Below, in pieces: positions 36,788-45,979 of a DNA stretch of 64,000 nt. The stretch is from Nocardia aobensis NBRC 100429. GTDB taxonomy: Bacteria > Actinomycetota > Actinomycetes > Mycobacteriales > Mycobacteriaceae. The first letter of the stretch is position 1. Each line of letters begins with the position of its first letter. The stretch is taken from the NCBI RefSeq assembly GCF_000308375.1, contig NZ_BAFQ01000139.1, positions 1-64,000 on the forward strand. The letters run 5' to 3'. Below the pieces are notes generated by a model. That model had not been told where the DNA came from, ran no database searches, and saw nothing but the letters and a program-made list of their open reading frames with translations. The translations under genes were made by a program, and so were the position numbers.

Positions 36788-37828
36788 TCAGGACTGGTTC
36801 GCCGTGATTCGGAAGTGGTTCGGCTCGGCGTCTTCCGGAACAGCATCCGCGGGCGTGAAATCCTCTACCAGCGAGCGTAATCCGATCAGGTGACGGGCGT
36901 GGGCGTCCAGAGCGATGTCCTCGTCGGAGGCCGGGATCCACTGGCGGATCGAGCGCGCTTTGGCGTCCGGGTCCAAGGCGACGACCACGGCCAGGCCGTG
37001 GGCCGCCAGTTCCGGTTCGCCGGAATGCGGGTCTGTGGAGGTGACGTGCACGCTGATGTGCATGCTGCGGGGTCCGGTGTGGATCAGCCGGGCCGTCGCC
37101 TCCACGGCGTGGCCGATGACGATCGGCCGGTAGAAGCGGATGCCGCCGAAGTACGAGGTCAGGACGTGCTGGCCGGCCCACTTCGCGCCGCAGACGTAGG
37201 CCGCTTCGTCGATCCACTGCATGGTGCGGCCGCCGTGGACCTTGCCGCCCCAGTTGATGTCGGAGGGAGCGGCGAGGAAGCGCAAAGTCGCACTGGGCGC
37301 TGTCCCCTCCGCGGTGTAGCGCTGGGCGGCCATCGCGGCTTCGATTTCCTTGCGGACGGCGATTCTGACCTTCGCCTGGCGGTGCCGCCGCAATTCCAGG
37401 GCGGTGCTCGGATTCCATTGCGGCACTTCGACGGTGCGGCGGTCGCCGTCGACGGCGACGAAGATGGTCAGGCATTGGGCGCTCTGGACCGGCTTCACGC
37501 GGGTCGGGTCGGTCGAGTAGACGGTGACCAGGATGTGCATGCTGGTGCGGCCGGTGTGGACCAGGTTGGCGTGCAGTTCGACCAGTTCGCCGACCTCGAT
37601 GGGGCGGTCGAGGTGGATATTGCCGACGTAGGCGGTGACGCAGTAGTGGCCGCTCCACTGCGCGGCGCCGGCGTAGGCGACCTTGTCGATCCATTCCAGT
37701 AGCTTGCCGCCGTCCACGGTGCCGACGATGCCGGCGTCGGCCGGTTTGACCAGGAAGCGGTGGATCACCTCCGCCCGCGGCCCCGCGACGGCCGGGGCGG
37801 GCAGATCGGCGGTCAGTGTATTCGGCAC
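36788..37828 (-). CDS. double-hotdog acyl-CoA thioesterase
   Basis: A 346-residue protein with two hotdog domains, residues about 20-150 and 190-320, each with an ACOT-like pattern (IVGTVDGGKLLEWIDKVAYA; NWGGKVHGGRTMQWIDEAAYV). These occur in cytosolic acyl-CoA thioesterases (BACH/ACOT7-like). It convergently faces the SDR/hydratase operon and could hydrolyse its acyl-CoA intermediates. Typical length for a tandem-hotdog enzyme. Confidence 0.85.
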   Translation of the reverse strand: MPNTLTADLPAPAVAGPRAEVIHRFLVKPADAGIVGTVDGGKLLEWIDKVAYAGAAQWSGHYCVTAYVGNIHLDRPIEVGELVELHANLVHTGRTSMHILVTVYSTDPTRVKPVQSAQCLTIFVAVDGDRRTVEVPQWNPSTALELRRHRQAKVRIAVRKEIEAAMAAQRYTAEGTAPSATLRFLAAPSDINWGGKVHGGRTMQWIDEAAYVCGAKWAGQHVLTSYFGGIRFYRPIVIGHAVEATARLIHTGPRSMHISVHVTSTDPHSGEPELAAHGLAVVVALDPDAKARSIRQWIPASDEDIALDAHARHLIGLRSLVEDFTPADAVPEDAEPNHFRITANQS

Positions 37829-38007
37829 AGCGAAAGGTCCCTTTCCGAGAGCGTTGTTTCTTCGCCGACACCGTTGTCCCGAGCACCCTAGGCCGCCGCG
37901 GCGGTTACGAGCGAGTAGGCGGTATCCCTCGGAGCGCGCGGGCCGAAGAGTGTCGGTGCGGGTCGCTACAGTCGGCGCGTACCAGCACGACTACACGGGG
38001 CGGAAAT

Positions 38008-38958
38008 ATGGGATACGACATCAGCTTTCATCCGATCGACATGCGCGTGGTGGAGGAACGGATCACCCCGTACCTCGCCGGGCAGGATGTGGAGATCGAT
38101 GATCTGGTGGCCGATGCGGTACGGCAGGCGAAGGTGCGGTTCCGGGCGAATGCCTGGGGGCTGGGCACCAGCAAGGTCGCAGGCGACCGCGATTTCGATA
38201 CGTTTCTCTACATCTGGGGGCGGCCGTTCTTCGTCACGGCACAGGATCCGGCAACGGTTGCCGAAACCGTTGTGCGCTACTGTAATTCGTCCGTCGACGA
38301 GGTCGACGATCTGGCCCGCGAACAGATCGCGCTCCTCGACCCCGGCCTGGTGAAACACGTCGAACCCGATATGAACGGCACGCTGCCCGCCGACGCGCAC
38401 CTCGCGGAGGGCTTCCGCTGGAAACTCGATCTGCTCCGCGCCGCCGCACTGGCCGTCCGCGAGGGCCGCTCGACCATCCCCAACGCCGACGGCGACGAGA
38501 TCCCCGCCGCCGACGCACTGACCGGCAATGTGCACTTCGCGCTGGTCGAATTCCTCGCCGCCCTGCTTCCCGGCTGGATCGAGCGGGGCAAGGTGTGGCC
38601 CACCGAACTGGCGGGACGAGCCGCCGTCGACGCCTATCCCCCGATCGACGACAATGCGCCGTTGCTCGGCTGTCTACCCACCGAATTGCCCACGCTGCGT
38701 TGGGAATCCGAGTCGATGATCGGCGGGAACTACACCATCGGCGGATACACCGCTCCGGACGATGTCCGCGCCCTGCGCCGGTGGCTCGCGCGCAATATCG
38801 AACCGCTCACGGCGGTCGGCGACCAGTGGGACGACCGGCCCTACGTGCAGGGCGCACTCCGAAAAATCGATGAAGCCCTCGCCCTGGCCGAACTCACCGG
38901 CTCCGGTTTCGTCGAAGCCGCCGAGATCTACATCCCCATGCAAGGCACCATGAACTAG
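38008..38958 (+). CDS. conserved hypothetical protein
   Basis: A 316-residue soluble acidic protein starting MGYDISFHPIDMRVVEERIT. It contains alternating helical and short conserved stretches (GNYTIGGYTAPDDVRALRRW, and a KIDEALALAELTGSGFVEAA end). It resembles widespread bacterial proteins annotated only as hypothetical. Start chosen at ATG 38008; upstream codons in this frame lack sense. A strong convergent terminator follows. Confidence 0.72.
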   Translation: MGYDISFHPIDMRVVEERITPYLAGQDVEIDDLVADAVRQAKVRFRANAWGLGTSKVAGDRDFDTFLYIWGRPFFVTAQDPATVAETVVRYCNSSVDEVDDLAREQIALLDPGLVKHVEPDMNGTLPADAHLAEGFRWKLDLLRAAALAVREGRSTIPNADGDEIPAADALTGNVHFALVEFLAALLPGWIERGKVWPTELAGRAAVDAYPPIDDNAPLLGCLPTELPTLRWESESMIGGNYTIGGYTAPDDVRALRRWLARNIEPLTAVGDQWDDRPYVQGALRKIDEALALAELTGSGFVEAAEIYIPMQGTMN

Positions 38959-38963
38959 GGGCA

Positions 38964-38997
38964 GCCCGGGTTGGTGGGGCTACTCACCAACCCGGGC
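38964..38997. terminator. bidirectional terminator
   Basis: A 13-bp perfect stem gcccgggttggtg / caccaacccgggc with an 8-nt loop between the convergent genes ending at 38958 and 39009. Confidence 0.85.
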
Positions 38998-39008
38998 GCG
39001 GTGGACGA

Positions 39009-40370
39009 TCAGTACGCATCGGTCGCTGCCTGCACTCGTCCGGAGTCGATGGCGCGCAACAGTTCTCGATGATCAGCGGCGGTTTGATCGGCGTAGGTCA
39101 GGGCGAACTGCGTCATGGCCTTCTCGAAGGCCTCTCCCCCGCCGAGGTAGTCGGCGATGGCGATGCGGTCGCCGGAACGGGCGTGTGCCCGCGCGAGGGT
39201 GTGGCCGCAGATTCCGGCGTAGTCGCGCAGGGCGGTCTTCGACATCTGCGTGATGTCGGCGCCGCCCTTCATATCGCGCAACTGCCGGAAGTAGTAGTTG
39301 CGGTCGTTCGGGCCGGAGACCCAGCCGAGGAAGATGTCGCTGGAGGTCTGCAGCAGACGCTGGCCGTGCACGACGCGGTGGCCTTGGTGCTGGAAGCGGC
39401 TCGGTGCGAGATATGGTTCGAGGACCGACTTTTCGGCCTCCTTCATCTGCAGGAACAGCGGGCCGCCGGTGTCACGGTCGACGGTCAGGATCACATAGCA
39501 GCGGGTGCCGACGCTGCCCACGCCGACCACCTTGTGCGCGTAGTCGACGATGCGGTAGCGATCGGCCAGCACCCGCCGCTCCTCCGGCAATGACCGCCGG
39601 TAGGCGGTGAACACCTCTTCGACGGTCCGAGCGTCGACGTAGTCGACCGGTGTCAGCAGCGGCGGCCGATGGCGGATGCGCAGCGCTCCCTGCTCGTCGG
39701 TGTAGGTGAGTTTGCTCAGCGCGCCGAGGCTGGTGCGTTTGCGGGCCGCATCGAAGGCCCGGTCCACACCCTCGCGAAACTTGGGTCGGCTCACCATATT
39801 CGCCACCGTGGCCTCGTCGACCCGCTCGTACCAGACGTCGAGGGAGTCCATGCCGGCCAGGCGCCGCATACATTCCCGGTAGGCCGTGGCCGCGGTCCGA
39901 GCCGCGGCGGTGGCCTCCTCGTCGGTGAAGCCCTTCTCCCTGGCCGCCACGACCACACTCGCCACCAGCCTTTTGACGTCCCATTCGAAGGGGCCGGACA
40001 GGGTTTCGTCGAAATCGTTGAGATCGAAGACCAGTGACCGTTCCGCTGAGGCGAAGATGCCGAAATTCGACAGGTGCGCGTCACCGCACAACTGCACGGT
40101 CAACCCGGTGTGCGGGATCGTGGCGAGGTCGGCCGCCATGATCGCGGGAGCGCCGCGCAGGAACGGGAACTGCCCTGCGGCCATTCGGGCATAGCGAATC
40201 GGGACCAGGTCGGGAAGCCGGGTCTCGGCCTGCCGCTCCAGGATCGCGATGGGATCGCGATCGGGGGCGGGACGGAATCCGCCGAGCGACGAGCGGGGAA
40301 CGGTGGCGCGCACCGCACGCCCCGTGGAGAGGGGTTCGCTGGGAACGGGGTCGGCCACTGTTTTCGTCAT
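39009..40370 (-). CDS. DUF2252 protein
   Basis: A 453-residue protein with kinase-like-fold character. Segments GLTVQLCGDAHLSNFGIFA and LVFDLNDFDETLSGPFEWD resemble the catalytic and metal loops (HxDxxxxN, DFD) of aminoglycoside/choline-kinase-like proteins; the DUF2252 family is uncharacterised. The start at MTKTVADP (40370) is chosen; upstream in-frame codons reach 40502 but overlap a terminator. Phosphotransfer to a small molecule or protein is plausible but untested. Confidence 0.8.
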   Translation of the reverse strand: MTKTVADPVPSEPLSTGRAVRATVPRSSLGGFRPAPDRDPIAILERQAETRLPDLVPIRYARMAAGQFPFLRGAPAIMAADLATIPHTGLTVQLCGDAHLSNFGIFASAERSLVFDLNDFDETLSGPFEWDVKRLVASVVVAAREKGFTDEEATAAARTAATAYRECMRRLAGMDSLDVWYERVDEATVANMVSRPKFREGVDRAFDAARKRTSLGALSKLTYTDEQGALRIRHRPPLLTPVDYVDARTVEEVFTAYRRSLPEERRVLADRYRIVDYAHKVVGVGSVGTRCYVILTVDRDTGGPLFLQMKEAEKSVLEPYLAPSRFQHQGHRVVHGQRLLQTSSDIFLGWVSGPNDRNYYFRQLRDMKGGADITQMSKTALRDYAGICGHTLARAHARSGDRIAIADYLGGGEAFEKAMTQFALTYADQTAADHRELLRAIDSGRVQAATDAY

Positions 40371-40450
40371 GCACCAAGTTTTGCCCCGGCACACGGTTGC
40401 GGCAACCATCTGGCGAACACCGTGATCCGCTTGCCGCCGACACGACCGTG

Positions 40451-40484
40451 CCGCCCTTCGCAGCGCTGGTTCTGCGAAGGGCGG
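40451..40484. terminator. terminator downstream of the lipoprotein operon
   Basis: A 13-bp perfect stem ccgcccttcgcag / ctgcgaagggcgg with an 8-nt loop, 15 nt past the stop of the 40499-41302 gene. Confidence 0.85.
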
Positions 40485-40498
40485 CATACCGGTGTGGT

Positions 40499-41302
40499 TC
40501 ATGCGTTGAGCGGGATCGCGATGACCACCTCCTGCTCGTTCTCCGGAAGATAGTGCACCTGGACGATCCGTCCGACCTGCACGTTCGAGACGCCGGCCGG
40601 TGGGAGGAACTTCTCCGCGTGGGCGCTGAAGGTGCTGCCGTCGGGCCGGGTGATCGCGAGCCCGAGGTCGATCTTCGCGTAGCCGTTGCGGATTTCGCCG
40701 GGCACCGACAGCGACTGCACCACCGCCTGCGCGGCCACGCCGCGACCGGCGATGTCGATCTTGGCCCGCGTGGTGACTCCCTTGCGAATCAGCGATTCGT
40801 TCATCGCCTGCTGCGCCGACGCGCTGTCGCCGGATCGATCGACCTCCACCTTGTCGGTCCGCCCGGGCAGATAGCGCACCGGCAGTACGACGCCGGGGCG
40901 CAGCAGGGCCAGTTCGGCGAGGGGCACGATCATTTTGGCGGTCGAATCGAAGACCTCGCCGTGAGCGCCCTCGACACTGAACTCGATCCGCAGCTGCGGC
41001 TGATCGTTGACGGTGAGGCCGGTTTCGCGAGCCGACTTGACGGTCCCGAGGCCGAGCAGGCCGTTGCGGAACTCCGCGCTGTTGCGGCCGGTGAGCGCCG
41101 ACAGCACGCCCTCGCCGGTGAACGCGAAGGCCATCACCACCGTAGTGAGCGCGATGATCGGCAGTGCGAGAAAACCGTTGAGCCAGGCCACGAAACCGGG
41201 CTCCCAGGGGCCGGTCGTCCGGTAGGTGAAGCCGTGCCAGAGGTAGGCGCCGACCGCGAAGGCGGCGAAGGCGAGGGCACCGGCCCGTACTGTGGTGCGC
41301 AC
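40499..41302 (-). CDS. membrane-anchored hypothetical protein
   Basis: A 267-residue protein with two N-terminal hydrophobic segments (AGALAFAAFAVGAYLWHGF and FLALPIIALTTVVMAFAF), then a soluble part with VVLPVRYLPGRTDKVEVDRS and VGRIVQVHYLPENEQEVVIA repeated beta-rich motifs, like DUF3592-type proteins. Encoded 16 nt downstream of the LpqH-like gene, so an envelope role in the same operon is likely. The molecular function is unknown. Confidence 0.7.
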   Translation of the reverse strand: MRTTVRAGALAFAAFAVGAYLWHGFTYRTTGPWEPGFVAWLNGFLALPIIALTTVVMAFAFTGEGVLSALTGRNSAEFRNGLLGLGTVKSARETGLTVNDQPQLRIEFSVEGAHGEVFDSTAKMIVPLAELALLRPGVVLPVRYLPGRTDKVEVDRSGDSASAQQAMNESLIRKGVTTRAKIDIAGRGVAAQAVVQSLSVPGEIRNGYAKIDLGLAITRPDGSTFSAHAEKFLPPAGVSNVQVGRIVQVHYLPENEQEVVIAIPLNA

Positions 41303-41318
41303 GATGGTTCCTCCCGGC

Positions 41319-41855
41319 TCAGCCGTTGACGATGGTGGGGCAGGCGAAGGTGATCTCGAACTTCGCGGTGGCGGGGCCGGCCATCGGGTTCGTCATATCC
41401 GGCGCGGCGACACCCTCACCGGTGATCTTGTAGGTCTTGCCGTCCTTCGACACGGTGGCCGAGCCGCCCGGCTGGCCGTTGCCGAAGCCGACGGCATACG
41501 GCATACCGGAGGCGCCGCCCTTGCTGCCGCCGATGGCGACCGCCTGCACGGTGCCACCCTGTGCGGTGAGGGTGGCGCTGACGCTCAGCTGGCCGTAGGT
41601 GGGGTTGGCGGTATCGGTCAAGGCCAGCGCGAGGGTCCCGCCGCGCTGGGCGCAGGTGGTGTCGAAGTTCGCGCTCAGCGCCTTGCCGTCCACGAGGGCA
41701 GCGGACTTGCCTCCCGCCGGGGTCTGGGTCGCCGGTGCCGCGGTGGTCGATGCCGGGGCGGCGGTCCCGGAGTCGTCGCCGCAGGCGCCGAGGGCCAGGG
41801 TCAGGCCGGCGGCGGCGAGGGTGGCGGCGGCGATCCGGATCTGCTTGGTGCGCAT
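41319..41855 (-). CDS. LpqH-like (19-kDa antigen family) lipoprotein
   Basis: A 178-residue lipoprotein. The signal peptide AAATLAAAGLTLALGACGDD has lipobox LGAC with the acylated Cys at about residue 25, then a Thr/Ala/Pro-rich linker. The C-terminal domain carries the LpqH pattern (YKITGEGVAAPDMTNP and FEITFACP) with paired Cys. LpqH family proteins are surface lipoproteins of mycolate-bearing actinobacteria. First gene of a two-gene operon. Confidence 0.85.
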   Translation of the reverse strand: MRTKQIRIAAATLAAAGLTLALGACGDDSGTAAPASTTAAPATQTPAGGKSAALVDGKALSANFDTTCAQRGGTLALALTDTANPTYGQLSVSATLTAQGGTVQAVAIGGSKGGASGMPYAVGFGNGQPGGSATVSKDGKTYKITGEGVAAPDMTNPMAGPATAKFEITFACPTIVNG

Positions 41856-42015
41856 GGTGTTCGTTCCTTCGTTCTCGGTGAGTCCGGCCCTGGGAGCGGG
41901 CCGTTGTTCACAAGGTAGGAACGGTTCGCCGCCTACCGATCCCAGGTTTCGGGCCCGGCCGCGGGGCGGTAATCGGGCCTCTGCCCTGGTGGCGGCGGTG
42001 GGTTAATCTGACCGA

Positions 42016-43437
42016 ATGCGACGACCGCGCGCCATGGTGCTCGACGAGGTGTGGCGCGGTATCGACGGCGTCGAGGCGCTCAGCGGCGCCCAGGGCGGGC
42101 CGCTGCGCCGCACCGTGAAACTGATCCTCGACCCGCTGGTGATCCGCCCTGTCCAGTACCCCGCCTGCGCCGGACCGACGCTCACCGCGGACGGTGCCAC
42201 CCTGCTCGCGGCCCGCGTCCATGCCGCCGCCGACGTCCTGCGCGCGACCGCGGGCTGGTTCAGCCTGCTCAAACAGGTGCGGCGGGCATTGCGCATCACC
42301 GATGGCAACCCGCAGGACCTGTATTTCCAACGCTGTTTCGAACTCGCGACCGTGTCGGGGGCGCCGGATCCGGTGCGTGACAGGCCCACTGCCACAGCCG
42401 CATTGCACGACATCCATCACCTGGCGGCCGGGCGCACCACGCAGGCGTTGAAGAACCATCTCACCGATCGCTCCACGACCAGCGAACTCGCGGCGCTGAT
42501 CGATACCGCGTGGCTCCGGCGACCGCAATCCGCGCCCGCGGTCGCCGACCACACCACCGCCCTCGCCGCACTACTCGATTCGTGCGCCACCGCCCGAGCC
42601 GATGACGCCGCCCGCGAACTGCGCACCTTGATCACGGAGCGAGCGGGGACCCATTCAGGAATTACGCTGTGGCACAGCGCTTCCGGTGACTCGGCACAGG
42701 AACTGGGCCTCACCGCGCACCGCCTGCCGGTGGCCCCCGCGCTCGGTACCGGGGCATCGACCGCGACACTGGCACTGCCGTTCGACCGCACCATCTACGA
42801 ACGTGTTTTCACGGTGTTGCAGGCCTCCACCGAGCGCTCGGACCTGCCCACGATCCCGGAACTGGTGACCGAGGAGATCGCCCGGAGTTGCGCACCGTGG
42901 GCGCTGCTCGACGAATCACTTCGGGTGACAGCGGCAGCGGGCGTGCAACTGGCACGGGGTCTCGCACCTGTCACCGGATCCGATCGGTCGCCCGCGAGTG
43001 AACCGGCAACCTCGAGCCACGGCGACTGTGTTCGTGAGATGAGAAGTTCTGCACGCCAGGGCAGTTCCGTTCCACACCGCGCCACCGCCGCCCATCGGGC
43101 GATCAACGGGAGGTGGCGGCGCGAGGCCTATGTACTGCAGGCACGCCGCCTCGCTGTGCACGACACCGGGCAGTCGTCCGATCCGCTCGCTGTGATCGCG
43201 GCCGAGCTTCGCCGTCCCTGGCGTTCGTATCTGCGGCGGCTGTGGGTTCGCCTGCACGGCCGCGATGTCCGCGGCGCGTCCCTATCGCCGACCGGGCCGC
43301 AAACCTCCGAGCTGTGGGATCTGCTCGACGGGGTCGCACGTTCGGTCATCCTCGATCACCGAACGCGGGTGCGGAAGGCGCTGACCGCCAATTCCTTTGC
43401 GACCATCGTTGATTCGCTGGAATCGAGGGCCGGATGA
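42016..43437 (+). CDS. CHAT operon protein 1, unknown helical protein
   Basis: A 473-residue, mostly helical Ala/Arg-rich protein with no recognised domain. It starts at ATG (MRRPRAMVLDEVWRGIDGVE), has a middle region predicted helical (ALAALLDSCATARADDAARE) and a C-terminal arginine-rich part (RRPWRSYLRRLWVRLHGRD). It is the first gene of a four-gene coupled operon that ends with a CHAT protease gene; ATGA overlap with the next gene. It may be a substrate, inhibitor or scaffold of the protease; no evidence separates these. Confidence 0.75.
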   Translation: MRRPRAMVLDEVWRGIDGVEALSGAQGGPLRRTVKLILDPLVIRPVQYPACAGPTLTADGATLLAARVHAAADVLRATAGWFSLLKQVRRALRITDGNPQDLYFQRCFELATVSGAPDPVRDRPTATAALHDIHHLAAGRTTQALKNHLTDRSTTSELAALIDTAWLRRPQSAPAVADHTTALAALLDSCATARADDAARELRTLITERAGTHSGITLWHSASGDSAQELGLTAHRLPVAPALGTGASTATLALPFDRTIYERVFTVLQASTERSDLPTIPELVTEEIARSCAPWALLDESLRVTAAAGVQLARGLAPVTGSDRSPASEPATSSHGDCVREMRSSARQGSSVPHRATAAHRAINGRWRREAYVLQARRLAVHDTGQSSDPLAVIAAELRRPWRSYLRRLWVRLHGRDVRGASLSPTGPQTSELWDLLDGVARSVILDHRTRVRKALTANSFATIVDSLESRAG

Positions 43438-44459
43438 TGCCCGAGGCCGTACTCCTGCACCGTGACGACGAGGTCGTCATCGTCTCCCCCGCCGGTGCAC
43501 CCACCGTCCACGACGCGACGCCCGGACTCGACACGCTGGTTCTCGAGGTGATCGGCGGTCATCTGTCGTGGAGTTTGCTGTCCGGGCACACCGTTCCGGC
43601 GGCGGTGCTGCACGATCCGGACGCCGCACAGGACTGGCTCTGGGCCGTGTACGGCGAACCGGTGGCGCTCGCTGTCGCCGACGGCCGTTCCGGCGAGTCG
43701 GCCGCGACACCGGCGACACCGGCGCGTCCCGAATTGGCCTACACCGCACGGCAACTCGGCTATGCGCAGTGGGCCGCGCAGTGGTGGCCCGCATCCACCA
43801 TCGACGGCATTCCCGCGCTCGATCCCGATGTGCTCGGCCGGGACATCGCGGCTCTCACCGAAGCCTGCGATCTGATCGTCGACGGGTCCGACGCACAGCC
43901 GGGGCCGGTGTCACCTTCCGAGGCGGTTGCCCCGCGTCGGCAGGACTATGCCTTGGCGGCCGGTGCCGCCGACGCCGGGCGCACCGGATTGGTGCTGGCC
44001 ACGGGCACGTCGGGCTGGGATTGGCGCCGGTGCCCGCCAGGCGTGGTGGATGCCTCGGAGTTCGCCGTCTCGTGGCGGCTCACCAGAGAATCCGGCAGCA
44101 CCTCGGTCGAGGTGCGTGCGGCGGCGGCTCCGCACCTCGATGCCGGTCTGCCTGGGCATCTGTGGCCTCACGCTCGCGTCGTGACCGACCCCGTGCCAAC
44201 GGATTTCCCGCTGCAGCTCGACGGCGATACCTGGTTCGGCGGAGCGCTGATCGACGCCGAAGGTGTTGTGCGCGTCGATATCTACGTGCCCGGGGTCGGG
44301 CCTGTCCCCGACGGGACATCGGCATCGGAGGCCATTTACGGGCCGGGGCAACGGCAGCGGATCAGGGAATTCGTGATCGACCGATTGCGGTCGGCCCAGC
44401 CGTCCATGCCGTTACTCGAGGCCGAGCGCGCCGCCGCCGCATCGGATACGGACTTCTGA
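43434..44459 (+). CDS. CHAT operon protein 2, unknown alpha/beta protein
   Basis: A 341-residue product from ATG 43434. Short conserved-looking segments are EAVLLHRDDEVVIVSPAG at the N-terminus, ELAYTARQLGYAQWAAQWWP, a GTSGWDWRRCPPGVVDASEF motif, and a C-terminal beta-rich part GALIDAEGVVRVDIYVPGVG. No family is recognised. Coupled to both neighbours (ATGA before, TGATG after), so a role in the CHAT/TPR module is implied by context only. Confidence 0.75.
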   Translation: MMPEAVLLHRDDEVVIVSPAGAPTVHDATPGLDTLVLEVIGGHLSWSLLSGHTVPAAVLHDPDAAQDWLWAVYGEPVALAVADGRSGESAATPATPARPELAYTARQLGYAQWAAQWWPASTIDGIPALDPDVLGRDIAALTEACDLIVDGSDAQPGPVSPSEAVAPRRQDYALAAGAADAGRTGLVLATGTSGWDWRRCPPGVVDASEFAVSWRLTRESGSTSVEVRAAAAPHLDAGLPGHLWPHARVVTDPVPTDFPLQLDGDTWFGGALIDAEGVVRVDIYVPGVGPVPDGTSASEAIYGPGQRQRIREFVIDRLRSAQPSMPLLEAERAAAASDTDF

Positions 44460-45979
44460 TGGCCGACGCTGTTCCTCCCGGCCTCGAACTGCTCCACGAG
44501 GGCGCCGCGGCCCACGCGCGCGGCGACGTCACCGAGGCACTGCGGATATTCGAGCACGCCGCGCACAGCACCACCGGCGGCGTGCGGGTCAGCGCCCTGG
44601 TCAATGCGGCGAGTATGCGCGACGAACTCGGCGACCACGCCGGCGCCATCACCGGATTCCGCGCCGTGCTCACCGAAATCCCCGACGACGCGACGGAAAA
44701 GCGCGCATCCACCCTCGTCAACTATTCGCAGGCACTGCAGCACGTGGGCGATCTCGACGCCGCGCAGACGGCGCTGGAGCAGGCACGCGATCTTCTCACC
44801 GGCCACAGCGAGTTGTCGACGTTGCGGGTCTCGTGCCTGATCTCGCTGACCGCCGTCGCGATGCATCGCAGCCAGTGGGCGCGGGCCATCGAGCTGGCCA
44901 CCGAATCACTGGAGTTCACCGAGCGATTCGCGCCGCCGTTGCGCGGCCACCCGCTCGCCAATCTCGCGGCCGCGCACTTCGAGTCGGGGCGCGCTGAACT
45001 CGGGGTCGACTTCGCCCATCAGGCCCTGAGCGCATTCGAGGCAGCCGGCGACGGGAACGGCACGGCCGAAACCCGGCAGACGCTCGCGATGATGTATGCC
45101 CGCCTGGGCCGTCCCGACGACGCCGACCGGTATCTCGTTGCCAGCCAACAGTATTTCGAACAGGCCGGTCTCGGCTACCGCGCCGGGCTGGGACTACAGC
45201 TGATGGCATATCTCGGCGAACGACACGGCGACCTCGACCACGTCGAACAACTGTATCGCCGCGCGCTGACATCGTTCGAGCAATCCGGTGCGGCGCTCGA
45301 ATCCGCCGGAGTTCGAATTCGTTTGGCGACACTGGATTTCGCACACGGCCGGGTCGGGGAGGGGCAGGCACAACTGGCGGCCGCCTACGAGATCTATGCG
45401 GTGCGCGGGCTCGGTCTGCAGTGCGCGCGGGTCGACTATTGGCATGCCGCGCTGTGGGAGTCGGTCATCGCCGACATGGTCACGCCGCCGCCCGCGGAGG
45501 TACTCGCCCTCGCTCGGGACTTGGCCGTCACCTCCGCCCTCGCCATCGACGCGGTGCGCTACAGCTTCGCCAACGGGACCCAGCGTGAACAGTGGAACCG
45601 TGAGATCGCCGCACCAGCCGTGCGGCTGGCGTTCCGCTTCGCTCACCTGTGCGGTAACGGCGAGCTGATTGCCGATCTGATCGAGACCGTGTGTGCTGGA
45701 ACATCTTTCGACACCGGCGCGGTAACCGAAAGCGGACCGCCGAGGCTTCCGTTCGACCCGATACCGACGCCCGACGACGCGTTCGATGGACCCGACGCCG
45801 GTTCCCTGCAACTCGGCTCGGCGCTGGCCCAGGTCGCCGCTGCGGCCGGGCTGCCTGTCTCCCCACCGCCACGGCTGTCGGTGTCTCCGGATGGCCATAT
45901 CGCCTTGGACACCTATATCACCGCCGCCGAACAACGCTACGGCCGGAGGGTCCGGGAGGATCGGGTGCTGGCGTTATGA
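44459..45979 (+). CDS. CHAT operon protein 3, TPR protein
   Basis: A 506-residue tetratricopeptide protein from ATG 44459. At least seven TPR-like helical pairs run from residue 8 to about 330 (ELLHEGAAAHARGDVTEALR, ALQHVGDLDAAQTALEQARD, MYARLGRPDDADRYLVASQQ). The last 170 residues are non-TPR. TPRs usually sense a protein ligand and activate or dock the paired CHAT protease. One-base overlap before and ATGA overlap after place it tightly in the operon. In-frame codons upstream of 44459 are not used. Confidence 0.85.
   Translation: MADAVPPGLELLHEGAAAHARGDVTEALRIFEHAAHSTTGGVRVSALVNAASMRDELGDHAGAITGFRAVLTEIPDDATEKRASTLVNYSQALQHVGDLDAAQTALEQARDLLTGHSELSTLRVSCLISLTAVAMHRSQWARAIELATESLEFTERFAPPLRGHPLANLAAAHFESGRAELGVDFAHQALSAFEAAGDGNGTAETRQTLAMMYARLGRPDDADRYLVASQQYFEQAGLGYRAGLGLQLMAYLGERHGDLDHVEQLYRRALTSFEQSGAALESAGVRIRLATLDFAHGRVGEGQAQLAAAYEIYAVRGLGLQCARVDYWHAALWESVIADMVTPPPAEVLALARDLAVTSALAIDAVRYSFANGTQREQWNREIAAPAVRLAFRFAHLCGNGELIADLIETVCAGTSFDTGAVTESGPPRLPFDPIPTPDDAFDGPDAGSLQLGSALAQVAAAAGLPVSPPPRLSVSPDGHIALDTYITAAEQRYGRRVREDRVLAL

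Noticed and set aside
43568..44458. Extension of the TPR gene into the preceding gene
   Set aside because: The added part is an Arg/Gly-rich shadow of the 341-residue gene; ATG 44459 overlaps the previous stop as expected for coupling.
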